Assembly (NCBI GenBank): GCA_963765625.1
Contig: CAVXXD010000018.1
Coordinates: 183,310 to 247,309, forward strand
From: CAVXXD01 sp963765625
GTDB lineage: Bacteria > Actinomycetota > Geothermincolia > Geothermincolales > Geothermincolaceae
Reading direction: 5' to 3'
DNA: 64,000 nucleotides
Translations under genes and position numbers: made by a program
Part shown: positions 45,079-53,661 of the stretch, in pieces
How positions within the stretch are numbered: position 1 is the stretch's first letter
How the letters are laid out: each line of letters starts with the position of its first letter
Notes under the pieces: generated by a model
What the model was told of the DNA's origin: nothing
The model's database searches: none
The model's input: only the letters and a program-made list of their open reading frames with translations

Positions 45079-47625
45079 ATGCCGGACGAGGATGCTGTAA
45101 TCGGGAATCCGGAAAGCGAGCTTGATACCGAGGTCGCCAAGCAGGCGGTGGAGTTGCTCATAGCGTTGAACGCCGCCATGGTCAACATCCACATGTACCC
45201 TTCCACCAGCGACATGATCTCCACCTCACTGGAAGCGGGACACGACCGCATCAGCAGGATACTTGCCAGAACCAGCAAGCTGAGCCTGGGCGAGGCCAAC
45301 AACCTGCTGCTGGTCAACGGGATAAAGCTGGCCGAAAAGGACCAGGCACGCCCCCCGGTGGTGGCTTTCCTCACCTCGCTGCGACGGCGCGACGTCTTCA
45401 GTATCACCATCTCCGACGGCCTGACCGTGGACGAGTTCCGCTGCTTCCTCGAGGTGATGGCGGATGAGCCCGAGAAACTGCACGCCCAGGGCGGCCTTAC
45501 CGAAGCTCTGCGCAACCGGCAGGTGGAGAACATCCTGGTCAATGAGCGCCGCTACATCTCCGTCTCGGAAGACGAAGAAGTGACTTCCACAAAAGAAGAG
45601 GACGAGACGGAGCGGCAGGCGGCAGACGCCCTGGCCAAGCTGCGCCAGGAGGAGATACAGCGCCTGACCGAAAAGCTCAAGGACGAGCGCTTCATAGGTT
45701 ATATCCTCGGCAAGGACACCCTCGAGGAACTGGGTGAGGAAGCCCTGGCCGACATCATGGGCAACCCTCCGCGCATGGGTATCCTGCTGCGGCAGGCCAT
45801 TCGCGAGATCGTGGCGGAGATCGAGGACCCGGTCCCGGCCCTGCAGGCCATCCTGGCCGGCCTGGAGAAAGTCGCCGTGATCATCGCCGGCCTGAAGCAG
45901 CCGGAACTCGAGAACATGGACACCGCCGAGTTGTGCAAGGCTATCGGTTTCCTCGAGCCCTCCGAGTTGAAGGAATACCTCCTGACCGAACTGCCGGACA
46001 CCCTGACCCTGCTCAACCTGCGCCGGCAGATCCTGGAGAGCCTGCGCGAGACCAAGGTCCTCGACCTGCTGGAGAACGCCATCCGGGAGCACGACTCCCT
46101 CAAGTCTTCTTCCAACCAGGTAGAGCTCCCCCCGGAGAGTGAAAAAAGGTACCAGGCACTCTCGGCCCTCATCGACGAGATCTACGCTTCTTCGGTGGGC
46201 AAACCCTGGGAAGCGGCGGTGAGCGATCGTATCTTCCAGGCGGACATGTGGAAAAAGATCAGTGAATCCCGCGAGGCCGGGGGCGAAGCCGGTTCCAGCA
46301 CCCTGGTCTACCAGATCTCCAACTTCCTGGTCAGCGAGGGGCTGAGCCTGGACATCGACGAAGTCTCCGGCTTGACCATCGACGAGAGCATACCCAGGCT
46401 GATCGAGAAGCTCTACCGCACCAACCACCCGGAAGCGGCTGAAAAGCTCATCCGCAACCTCCTCGCTAACCTCAACGACATGAGCCCGGAGATCCGCCTG
46501 AAGACTGCCCAGACCCTGCAGAAGCTGCCGGAGATCGTCCAGATGACCCAGAACGTGCAGGAGGTGGCGCTGGCGCACGAGCTCAAGGGCCAGCTGCTGC
46601 AGCGGCTGGAGAAGGAACGTGAGCTTGACGAGATCTACGGCGCGCTCACCGTGAGCCTGGCGACCATGGCCGAGCGCTTCGCCCTGAGCGAGGACTACGG
46701 TGCCGCCATCGAGATCATCGACACCTTCTGGCGCCACCGCAGCCCCTCGGAGATGCGCAAGCCGGAGCAGCAGAAACTGGCCATGGAAGCCGTCGAGAAC
46801 ATCGCTTCACCGGAACTGCTGGACGGGCTGGCGGACGTGCTGCGCGAGGGGAACATCGAGACCATCACCGAGGTGGCCAACATCCTTATAAAGTTCGAGA
46901 ACAAGTCGGTGCAGCCCCTCATCCAGGTGTTGAAGGACTCAGACGACATCCTCGTCCGCAAGGTCACTTTCGACGCGCTGGAATACATCGGCAAGGACGC
47001 CATTAAAACCCTCATCAACGACCTTGAGCGTTACGACCCGTGGCACATGTACCGCAACATCATCTCCATCCTGGCGGAGATAGGCAACCGCTCCATCATC
47101 CAGTCACTGTCGCGTTTCATAAACCACCAGAACCCGGAAGTGCGGCGCGAGACCATCAAGGCGGTGGGGCGTATACAGACCACCGAAACCATCGACCTTC
47201 TTCTCGAGGGGCTCAAGGATCGGGACGACGTGGTGCAGCGGGAGTGCTGCCTGGCACTGGGGCGCATCGGGGACATATCCACTACTCCCGCCCTGCTGGA
47301 GATAATCAAGCCCCCGCGCAACATGCACTACAAGCGGGCTTACGCGCCAAGCGTCCGCGCCGCGGCAGTGTGGGCATTGGGGCAGATCGGCGACCACTCC
47401 TCCGCACCGGAGATCGCCCGCCTTCTGAAGAAGAGGCCGTGGAACCCCATGAAGAAGGCCCGGAACTCCGAAGTGAGGCAGGAAGCGGCCCGCGCCCTCG
47501 CCTCCATCGGGGCGCCGGAGAGTCTGGAGACGCTCACCCGGTGCAGCGCCGACCGGGACGAGAAGGTCCGCCGTGCCTGCCAGGACGGGCTGAGGCTGAT
47601 CCAGGTGCGACAGGCCCGGGCGTAA
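45079..47625 (+). CDS. Large HEAT-repeat protein of unknown function
   Basis: An 848-residue cytosolic protein. Residues about 15-150 are a helical domain (AVELLIALNAAMVNIHMYP, LLLVNGIKL, DVFSITISDGLTVDEFRCFLEVM) of a kind seen in uncharacterised bacterial scaffolds. The middle is acidic and coiled-coil-like. Residues about 580-848 are at least seven HEAT / PBS-type repeats (for example LIQVLKDSDDILVRKVTFDAL, LLEGLKDRDDVVQRECCLALGRIGD, VRAAAVWALGQIGD, RQEAARALASIGAP). A scaffold in a regulatory or stress pathway is inferred. It converges on the WG-repeat gene with 3 bases between stops, leaving no room for a terminator. Confidence 0.82.
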   Translation: MPDEDAVIGNPESELDTEVAKQAVELLIALNAAMVNIHMYPSTSDMISTSLEAGHDRISRILARTSKLSLGEANNLLLVNGIKLAEKDQARPPVVAFLTSLRRRDVFSITISDGLTVDEFRCFLEVMADEPEKLHAQGGLTEALRNRQVENILVNERRYISVSEDEEVTSTKEEDETERQAADALAKLRQEEIQRLTEKLKDERFIGYILGKDTLEELGEEALADIMGNPPRMGILLRQAIREIVAEIEDPVPALQAILAGLEKVAVIIAGLKQPELENMDTAELCKAIGFLEPSELKEYLLTELPDTLTLLNLRRQILESLRETKVLDLLENAIREHDSLKSSSNQVELPPESEKRYQALSALIDEIYASSVGKPWEAAVSDRIFQADMWKKISESREAGGEAGSSTLVYQISNFLVSEGLSLDIDEVSGLTIDESIPRLIEKLYRTNHPEAAEKLIRNLLANLNDMSPEIRLKTAQTLQKLPEIVQMTQNVQEVALAHELKGQLLQRLEKERELDEIYGALTVSLATMAERFALSEDYGAAIEIIDTFWRHRSPSEMRKPEQQKLAMEAVENIASPELLDGLADVLREGNIETITEVANILIKFENKSVQPLIQVLKDSDDILVRKVTFDALEYIGKDAIKTLINDLERYDPWHMYRNIISILAEIGNRSIIQSLSRFINHQNPEVRRETIKAVGRIQTTETIDLLLEGLKDRDDVVQRECCLALGRIGDISTTPALLEIIKPPRNMHYKRAYAPSVRAAAVWALGQIGDHSSAPEIARLLKKRPWNPMKKARNSEVRQEAARALASIGAPESLETLTRCSADRDEKVRRACQDGLRLIQVRQARA

Positions 47626-47628
47626 GCT

Positions 47629-49248
47629 TTAAGCTTCGGGGGGATGCTCTCCGGCGGTATCCAGGTAGCCGAGCAGCTTCTTCAGCAGCACCCGCTGCAC
47701 CAGGCAGAAAGCAAGGAACAGCAGCAGGGTCAGCGTACCGAGCAGGTTATAGAGCCAGTCGTCACCCAGGAAGCCGTTTTTGTGGAATATGTAGTAATTG
47801 AAGATCCCCCGCCCCGACGTGGCCAGCCAGATCAGGTTGGGGATCCACAGCACTGCGAGAAAAGCGAGGTCGGCGACGATGAAAATGCGGCCGTTCTTCT
47901 CCAGCTTTCTCAGATGCTCGTCCAGGACGAAGGGGCCTTTTTTGATCTTCCGCATGCTGTCTTCGGAATGATAGCGCTCGAGGAAGATGTCCAGGGCCCG
48001 CCCCTCTTCACCTCTTCGGACCATGCCTAGCATGCGGCAGTAGTTGACTATCCCCAGGGCCAGGAAGACCATGCAGAACGCCAGCCCGATATCGATGATC
48101 ACCAGCGGCAGCTTTGAGGGCCTGGTTATGGCCAGGTCGGTTTCGGGGCCGGTGGGCCTCCAGACGTATTCACCGCCGGTATCGATGTAGCCTCTCATGC
48201 TGCCGACCGTCACCGGGGCCAGCCCACCCGAGAACGGATAGGCGTAGTCGAACTTGGGATCGATGGAGATACTGCCCGACCTGTCGATATAGCCCCAGAT
48301 GCCCTTGATCATCACCGGGGCCAGTTCCTCGTCGAATGAGCCGACCTTGTCGAAGCCGGGATCGATCACCGTGTTCCCGGAGTTGTCGATAAAGCCCCAG
48401 CGGCCGCCGGTGCGCACCGCCGCCAGGCCTTCACTGAAGGCATCGGCCGAATGGTACGTCGCCGCGATGACTGTCCGGCCGGAGGTGTCTATGTAGCCGT
48501 ACTTGCCGCCTTCTTCCCTGACGGCCAACCCGCCTGAAAAGACGCAGTAGTCCAGCATGCCCTGCCACTGGGTGATGTCCATCTTCGTTTCATCTTCTCC
48601 GTTCCGGGATGCCTCGGAAAAGGAAGCGGGCAGGTTCTCGGGGGTTGGCAGTTCGACGACCATCTCTCCCGCCGGGTTGATATAGCCGTAGGTGGTGCCC
48701 TCGAGGGTCAGGGCCAGCCCTTCCGAGAAGCGCCCGGACCAGTCGTAGCGGGGGCCGATGACCTTGTTGCCGGAGGGGTCGAGATAGCCGTGCTTGCCGT
48801 CTGCCATGATCACGGCCAGGCCTTCGTGAAAATCGCTCGCCTGGTCGTAGAGGGGGCCGATGACCAGGATGCCCTCCCCGTCGACGTAGCCGTACTTGCC
48901 TTCGATCCCGACCACCGCCCGGTTCTCGCTGAACGTCCCGGCCCACTCGTACTGCGGTTCGATAACCATGGTGCCGGAGGTGTCGATGAAGCCCCAGAGG
49001 CCGTCGACGACCACAGCGGCCAGCCCGTCGTGGAAGTCGCCGGCCCACTGGTAGCGGGCCTCGATGACCACCCTGCCGTTGCCGTCGACGTAGCCGTATC
49101 CGTCACTGCAGTCGAAAGGGAGGCGGCGGTCCCTGCCTCCGCAGGAGGAGAGGGCGAGCGCCAGGAAGAGGGAGAGCAGGAGCACGGCGAGGAGGCCGGG
49201 AGCCTTCCTGGGGGCCTGCCGGTTTGCCGGTTTGCGGGTGTCAGTCAC
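47629..49248 (-). CDS. WG-repeat lipoprotein with C-terminal membrane segments
   Basis: A 539-residue protein. A signal with lipobox (LALALSSCGG) near residue 36 suggests anchoring of the processed N-terminus. About nine WG repeats follow, seen as GYVDGNGRVVI, GFIDTSGTMVI, GYLDPSGNKVI and GYIDTSGRTVI, forming an extracytoplasmic beta-solenoid. Residues about 370-530 contain three or four membrane segments, which is unusual for a WG protein. Function unknown. It starts with GTG inside the end of the nudix gene and is the last gene of the pabA-pabB-birA-nudix-WG operon. Confidence 0.82.
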   Translation of the reverse strand: MTDTRKPANRQAPRKAPGLLAVLLLSLFLALALSSCGGRDRRLPFDCSDGYGYVDGNGRVVIEARYQWAGDFHDGLAAVVVDGLWGFIDTSGTMVIEPQYEWAGTFSENRAVVGIEGKYGYVDGEGILVIGPLYDQASDFHEGLAVIMADGKHGYLDPSGNKVIGPRYDWSGRFSEGLALTLEGTTYGYINPAGEMVVELPTPENLPASFSEASRNGEDETKMDITQWQGMLDYCVFSGGLAVREEGGKYGYIDTSGRTVIAATYHSADAFSEGLAAVRTGGRWGFIDNSGNTVIDPGFDKVGSFDEELAPVMIKGIWGYIDRSGSISIDPKFDYAYPFSGGLAPVTVGSMRGYIDTGGEYVWRPTGPETDLAITRPSKLPLVIIDIGLAFCMVFLALGIVNYCRMLGMVRRGEEGRALDIFLERYHSEDSMRKIKKGPFVLDEHLRKLEKNGRIFIVADLAFLAVLWIPNLIWLATSGRGIFNYYIFHKNGFLGDDWLYNLLGTLTLLLFLAFCLVQRVLLKKLLGYLDTAGEHPPEA

Positions 49249-49837
49249 GGGCGCCCCCGTTCAAGGGCTTGTGTATCTCTTCCACCGATTCGTCGTGCAG
49301 GCGCAGGCGGTAGAGGAAGAGGGGCATCCCGGTGTCGCGAAGCTTCTCGCGCACTTCGTTCTGGAGCTCGTCGAGGCTGAGCCAGCGGACGGCGCTGATC
49401 TCCACCTTGTCGTGGGCCTCCAGTTCGCCTCCGGTCATGAAGGCGGTGAAGATGTAACTGGTCCAGTCCTCGTATTCCTGCCCCAGGGTGAAGCGGACAC
49501 GGATGAGGAGGATGAAGCGGTCGAACTCGAACTCCAGCCCGGTCTCCTCCCAGCCTTCGCGCCTGGCGCCGGCCTCGAATTCCTCGCCCGGGTGGGCGGC
49601 GCCCGAGGGTGCCCGCCAGACGCCGGCAGGGAAGAAGGGCTTGGCGATGGCCGCGAACTCGTGGTAATCACGGTCCTTGAACACGAAGAGGGTTATATCG
49701 TGGGAGCGTTCGTGCTTGCGGGAACTGCGCAACATGTCGAACTCCCCTTGCGTCAGTTCGATGGTCAGATCGAGTTCCCGGGGGGTGCCGTACATCTCCA
49801 TCATCTCCTGCACCTGTTCCGGGATTATATAGCTCAT
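49241..49837 (-). CDS. Nudix hydrolase
   Basis: A 198-residue pyrophosphohydrolase. The Nudix box is complete: GAAHPGEEFEAGARREGWEE plus TGL, matching GX5EX7REUXEEXGU. It removes nucleoside diphosphates linked to some other group; the substrate is unknown. ATG 49837 follows GGAGGGCGG and overlaps the end of birA by 4 bases (ATGA), while its own end overlaps the WG gene by 8 bases. A longer in-frame start at 49882 lies inside birA and is less likely. A role in cleaning up folate-pathway pyrophosphates is conceivable, because pab genes lie upstream. Confidence 0.9.
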   Translation of the reverse strand: MSYIIPEQVQEMMEMYGTPRELDLTIELTQGEFDMLRSSRKHERSHDITLFVFKDRDYHEFAAIAKPFFPAGVWRAPSGAAHPGEEFEAGARREGWEETGLEFEFDRFILLIRVRFTLGQEYEDWTSYIFTAFMTGGELEAHDKVEISAVRWLSLDELQNEVREKLRDTGMPLFLYRLRLHDESVEEIHKPLNGGARD

Positions 49838-50571
49838 GGTTCCGCCCTCCCGGGCACCATGTCGCCGGCCATGACGCGGCATACGGCGCCTTCCGCCTCC
49901 AGGAGGAGGAGTCCCTCGCCGTCAACGCCCTTCATCACGCCCCGCAATGGCTCGCTACGGGGCTGCGTCTCGCCGTGGATGGAAAAGGGCGGGAGCACCC
50001 TGACTTCTTCTCCAAGATAGGCGAGAAGGGACGCATACTCATCCGCAAGCGCCGCGCCGCCGGCCGGCAACCGCTTTTCCATCTCTTCAAGGATCAAGCC
50101 GAGGAGGCGCCCCGGGTCCGTCGCCGTGCCTTCTTCCGCGAGAATAGAGGTGGAACCGGGATAGGCCGGCTCATCCTTCGGGTAATTGACGTTGATACCC
50201 ACGCCCACCAGGGTCGGGCCTTTGCCGGGCAGGGCCTCAGCCAGCACGCCGGCTACCTTTCCGGTGCCGTAGACCAAGTCGTTGGGCCACTTGATGAGAG
50301 GACCCGTGCCGGCTTCGCGGCGGATGGCCGCCACCGCCGCGACACAGGCCAGCCGGGTAGCTTCCGTCCCGGCCATCCCGTCCAGCGCCACGGTGAAAAG
50401 GAGGCTTAAGCCCGGCTGGTCGAGCCAGTCGCGCTGCAGGCGGCCCCTTCCCGCCGTCTGGTGGCGGGCGCGCACCACCAGTCCCGGGCCGTGGGCGCCG
50501 GCTTCGATCAGGCGGCGGGCTTCCAGGTTGGTGGAATCGATGGTTTCGAGGTCGATCATCTTCCAATCCAT
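49834..50571 (-). CDS. birA: Biotin-[acetyl-CoA carboxylase] ligase
   Basis: A 245-residue biotin-protein ligase that makes biotinyl-AMP and attaches biotin to the carrier lysine. Motifs: TIDSTNLEARRLI, the ATP and biotin-binding GRGRLQRDW, PLIKWPNDLVYGTGKVAGVLAE and VGVGINVNYP. There is no N-terminal helix-turn-helix, so it is the class I form and not a repressor. A likely client is the biotin-carrying protein encoded at 61307. The C-terminal SH3-like domain is present. Confidence 0.95.
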   Translation of the reverse strand: MDWKMIDLETIDSTNLEARRLIEAGAHGPGLVVRARHQTAGRGRLQRDWLDQPGLSLLFTVALDGMAGTEATRLACVAAVAAIRREAGTGPLIKWPNDLVYGTGKVAGVLAEALPGKGPTLVGVGINVNYPKDEPAYPGSTSILAEEGTATDPGRLLGLILEEMEKRLPAGGAALADEYASLLAYLGEEVRVLPPFSIHGETQPRSEPLRGVMKGVDGEGLLLLEAEGAVCRVMAGDMVPGRAEP

Positions 50572-50580
50572 GGGGATATT

Positions 50581-52002
50581 TTACCCTACCAGGGCTTCGA
50601 AGAGGGCCTTTCCTTTGTGTAGCGTCTCTTCGAACTCGTCCTGGGGCGAGGAGTCGGCCACGATGCCCCCGCCCACCTGGAAGTAGGCGCGGTCCCCCTT
50701 GGCGATGATGGTGCGGATGGCGATGTTCAAGTCGGAGTGGCCGTTGAAGCCCAGGTACCCGATGGACCCGGTGTAGACGCTGCGCGCCGTGGGTTCCAGC
50801 TCGTCGATGATCTCCATGGCACGGATCTTGGGAGCGCCGGTTATGGAGCCGCCGGGGAAGGTGGCTCGCAGCAGGTCGGCCAGCCCCCGCCCCTCGTGCA
50901 GGCTGCCCGTGACCGTGGAGACCAGGTGGTGCACGGTGGCGTAGGATTCCAGCACCGCGTGTTCCTTTACCTCGACACTGCCGTACTCGCAGACCCGGCC
51001 CAGGTCATTACGGAGGAGGTCGACGATCATGGAGAGCTCGGCATGGTCCTTCCGGCTCGCCAGCAGTTCCTCCCCCAGCAGCCGGTCGTCTTCCGGGTCG
51101 GAGGAGCGGGGGCGCGTCCCTTTGATGGGCCTGGTCTCCACCTTCCGGCCCTCCACCTTGAGAAAACGCTCGGGCGAGGAAGAGCAGACCTGCCCCTCCC
51201 CGAAGTTGAGGTAAGCCGCGAAGGGCGCGGCGTTGACGCGGCGCAGCCGCCGGTACATCTCCCAGGGGTGCTGCTTGAGGATGGTGGTGAAGCGCTGGGT
51301 CAGGTTGGCCTGATAGATGTCCCCCGCCACGATATATTCCTTCACCCGCTTGACCGCCTCGATGTATTCTTCGTGGGTGAAGTTGGAAGAAAAGCCGGCC
51401 TTGCCGCCGTTCTTCCATGCCATCACCGGGGGCATGGTCTCCAGCTGGCGCAGGGCCTTCTCACGTAAGCCTCTCGCTTCGCGGCCGTCTCCCGTGGAGG
51501 TAGTGAAAAGCCAGGTACGTCCGGTGCGGTGGTCGTGAGCCACTACCTTGTCGTAGAAGCCCAGGGCCATCTCCGGCAGGGCGATGTCGTCGGCCACCCT
51601 TCCCGGCAGCCTCTCGATGTAGCGTCCCAGTTCGTAAGAGAACCAGCCCATGGCCCCTCCGGTGAAGGGTGGGTGCGAGGGGTTGAAGACGGGGATGCGC
51701 CGGGAAGCCAGTACCCGGCGCAGGGCTTCCAGGGGATGTTCCCGGGAGGTGCGGATCACCCCGTCCCTTCCCAGGTAAGTGGTCTGCCCCGTCCCGAACA
51801 GCATCACCATGTAGGGGTCGAAGCCGATGAAGGAGTAATTGCCGTATGCCTCCATCTCCAGGCTGGAGTCGAGGAAGGCGGACCAGGGAAGGTGGGCCAC
51901 GCGGGAAAAGAGCTCTTCCGGGCTGCCGGCCCCGCTCAAGTCCTCGACATCCAGGCGCAACTCCACGCAGCGCCCCCGCCTCTCTCCCACCATCACTTTC
52001 AT
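50581..52002 (-). CDS. pabB: Aminodeoxychorismate synthase component I
   Basis: A 473-residue chorismate-using enzyme. The active-site stretch reads ETRPIKGTRPR. A Lys before GT (about residue 294) marks PabB, which makes 4-amino-4-deoxychorismate for folate, while anthranilate synthase has Ala there. Other signatures: SPERFLKVEGRKV, SMIVDLLRNDLGRV, HLVSTVTGSL, FPGGSITGAPKIRAMEIIDELE and YTGSIGYLGF. ATG 52002 overlaps the stop of the glutaminase gene (ATGA) and follows GGAG at good spacing. The 4-amino-4-deoxychorismate lyase is not in this window. Confidence 0.92.
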   Translation of the reverse strand: MKVMVGERRGRCVELRLDVEDLSGAGSPEELFSRVAHLPWSAFLDSSLEMEAYGNYSFIGFDPYMVMLFGTGQTTYLGRDGVIRTSREHPLEALRRVLASRRIPVFNPSHPPFTGGAMGWFSYELGRYIERLPGRVADDIALPEMALGFYDKVVAHDHRTGRTWLFTTSTGDGREARGLREKALRQLETMPPVMAWKNGGKAGFSSNFTHEEYIEAVKRVKEYIVAGDIYQANLTQRFTTILKQHPWEMYRRLRRVNAAPFAAYLNFGEGQVCSSSPERFLKVEGRKVETRPIKGTRPRSSDPEDDRLLGEELLASRKDHAELSMIVDLLRNDLGRVCEYGSVEVKEHAVLESYATVHHLVSTVTGSLHEGRGLADLLRATFPGGSITGAPKIRAMEIIDELEPTARSVYTGSIGYLGFNGHSDLNIAIRTIIAKGDRAYFQVGGGIVADSSPQDEFEETLHKGKALFEALVG

Positions 52003-52592
52003 ACGCACATCTCCAGGAAATTACCGAGCAGGCGCATGCCCTCCTCGGTCATGAACGATTCCGGGTGGAACTGGATGCCCTCGACGGGCCAGGTGCGGTG
52101 GCGCAGGCCCATGATCACCCCGTCCTCGGTGCGGGCGCTCACCTCCAGGCAGGCCGGCAGCCCTTCGTCGTAGACGGCCAGGGAGTGATAGCGCGCGCAC
52201 TCGATGGGGCTGGGCAGGCCGTAGAAGACGCCCCGGCCGTCGTGATGGACGCCGGAGGTTTTGCCGTGCATCACGTAGGGCGCCCGGTCCACCCTGCCGC
52301 CGAAGACATCCCCTATGCATTGATGTCCCAGGCAGACTCCCAGCACCGGTATCTCCGGGCCCAGTTCGGTGATGACCCGGCGCGAGATGCCGGCCTGGTC
52401 GGGGGTGCAGGGGCCGGGGGATATGACGATGCCGTTCGGTTTGATCTCGGCGATCTTTTCCGGGGTGACGTGGTCGTTGCGGTAGACCAGGAGGTCGGCT
52501 CCCAGGTCGCCCAGGAACTGTACCAGGTTGTAGGTGAATGAATCGTAATTGTCGATCATCACGATCCTTGCCGCCACACCTCTATGTTTCAT
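51999..52592 (-). CDS. pabA: Glutamine amidotransferase of aminodeoxychorismate / anthranilate synthase
   Basis: A 197-residue class I glutaminase supplying ammonia to the partner synthase. The catalytic Cys is in PVLGVCLGHQCIGD and the His-Glu pair in GIQFHPESFMTEEG; IDNYDSFTYNLVQFL is the usual start. The partner encoded next is PabB by its Lys motif, so the PabA role is inferred, though such subunits are often shared with tryptophan synthesis. The leader contains a terminator hairpin with an overlapping alternative hairpin. Confidence 0.93.
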   Translation of the reverse strand: MKHRGVAARIVMIDNYDSFTYNLVQFLGDLGADLLVYRNDHVTPEKIAEIKPNGIVISPGPCTPDQAGISRRVITELGPEIPVLGVCLGHQCIGDVFGGRVDRAPYVMHGKTSGVHHDGRGVFYGLPSPIECARYHSLAVYDEGLPACLEVSARTEDGVIMGLRHRTWPVEGIQFHPESFMTEEGMRLLGNFLEMCV

Positions 52593-52611
52593 CGGTCCTT
52601 ATCTCTCCGTT

Positions 52612-52656
52612 AAAAGAAAAAGCCGGCACCCGGCTGGATGCCGGCCTGAAAGGCCG
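52612..52656 (-). terminator. Terminator or attenuator in the pabA leader
   Basis: On the minus strand the arms GCCGGCA and TGCCGGC (52645-52639 and 52628-52622) are followed by TTTTTCTTTT. An alternative hairpin, CGGCC / GGCCG with loop TTTCA (52656-52642), shares four bases with the first arm, so the two cannot form together. The position, about 20 bases before the pabA start, would suit attenuation. It may equally be just the end of the LUD-gene transcript. Confidence 0.6.
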
Positions 52657-52714
52657 CCTTAACATGCCACGAGAATTATCACGCCGCCCGCTTTAAAAAT
52701 CAACCGTTGACAGA

Positions 52715-52825
52715 AATGGGGTCAGGTCTATCGTTTATTATTTTCTCCCATAAATTACCAAACGGTTTGAATCAGCATTTACCATTATCTGGGAGAAAAT
52801 AATAAACGATAGACCTGACCCCATT
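52715..52825. mobile_element. REP/MITE-like palindromic element, copy 2
   Basis: Perfect 36-base inverted arms (52715-52750 and 52790-52825) enclose a 39-base AT-rich loop. The outer 26 bases from GGGGTCAGG are identical to copy 1 at 24068. The element overlaps the LUD-gene stop codon by two bases. No open reading frame or transposase is present inside it. Confidence 0.85.
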
Positions 52826-53477
52826 AAAAGCCGAGCTCGTCCGGGACCAGCACCACCTTCAGGTCGGTGAGCATCGGCCGCATGGAGGTGATGGTGGTGA
52901 CCCGGCAGATGGAGATGTCGGAGCGGCAGTCGGCGCACTGCCCCTTCTTCACGCAGGGCAGGTCCAGGTTGTAGCGCATGGCGTTGGCGGGAGCGGCCAC
53001 ACCCCGGATGCGCGCCATGGCCTCGTCCAGGTCGGCGGTGAGCTTGTTGGCCCCGGCCACGATGACCACGGTGGAGGGGCCGTAGGTGATGCCACAGACG
53101 CGGTTGCCGACACCGTCCACGTTGACCAGTTCGCCCTTGAGGGTGATGGCATTGCTGGAACTGAGGTAGTACGGGCAGAGCAGCGCCTGCCGGCGCGTCT
53201 TATCGGTCTCTTCGAAGGTCATGGTGGGGTCGTGGACGAACACCTGGTTGCCGCGCTCCCGCAGCTTCTCCAGCAGGCCCAGCTCGCGTATGGTGACCGA
53301 GCCGCCGCACCCCACGTCGGCACCGGGCGGGATGATCGACAGCACTTCTTCCACCGCCGCTTCGCGGCCCGCGGCCACGCGGGCGTCCATGCCCCGCTTG
53401 CGCAGCCCTTCCGCCGCCGTCCGGCAGCGCGTCTCCAGGTACCTCAGGCGTATCTTGTCCAGTTCGGAATAACTCAT
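52824..53477 (-). CDS. LUD-domain protein (LutC/YkgG family)
   Basis: A 217-residue protein of the LUD family, whose members take part in lactate oxidation (LutC) but often occur alone with unknown function. Visible are GADVGCGGSVTIRELGLLEKL, RRQALLCPYYLSSSNAITLKGELVNVDGVGNRV, GPSTVVIVAGANKLT and a C-terminal Cys set, CVKKGQCADCRSDISIC, which may bind a metal or cluster. ATG 53477 follows GGAGGAACGG; the frame upstream overlaps the divergent pckA promoter and is not coding. The stop codon overlaps the palindromic element. Confidence 0.85.
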   Translation of the reverse strand: MSYSELDKIRLRYLETRCRTAAEGLRKRGMDARVAAGREAAVEEVLSIIPPGADVGCGGSVTIRELGLLEKLRERGNQVFVHDPTMTFEETDKTRRQALLCPYYLSSSNAITLKGELVNVDGVGNRVCGITYGPSTVVIVAGANKLTADLDEAMARIRGVAAPANAMRYNLDLPCVKKGQCADCRSDISICRVTTITSMRPMLTDLKVVLVPDELGF

Positions 53478-53511
53478 GGCCCGTTCCTCCTTCTTTCGAA
53501 CTAACAGAAAC

Positions 53512-53517
53512 ATTATA
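53512..53517 (-). promoter_or_regulatory. -10 box of the LUD gene
   Basis: TATAAT on the minus strand, about 35 bases before the LUD start, in the divergent region shared with pckA. Confidence 0.45.
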
Positions 53518-53559
53518 TAAGAACATCTCCCTGTTTCTTCCATCTCATCAGGGAAAATG

Positions 53560-53565
53560 TATAAT
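53560..53565 (+). promoter_or_regulatory. -10 box of pckA
   Basis: TATAAT on the plus strand in ATGTATAATATAACG, giving a leader of about 90 bases to the pckA start. It is divergent from the LUD-gene promoter 43 bases away, so a shared regulator is possible. No clear -35 is seen. Confidence 0.45.
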
Positions 53566-53661
53566 ATAACGCACGGGAGAGGACGGAGCACCGCCTGGAC
53601 CGCAGAACGTCCCCCCCTCTGTAATAACCGCGGTCCGAGAAATAAGAAAAGGATGATAGCG

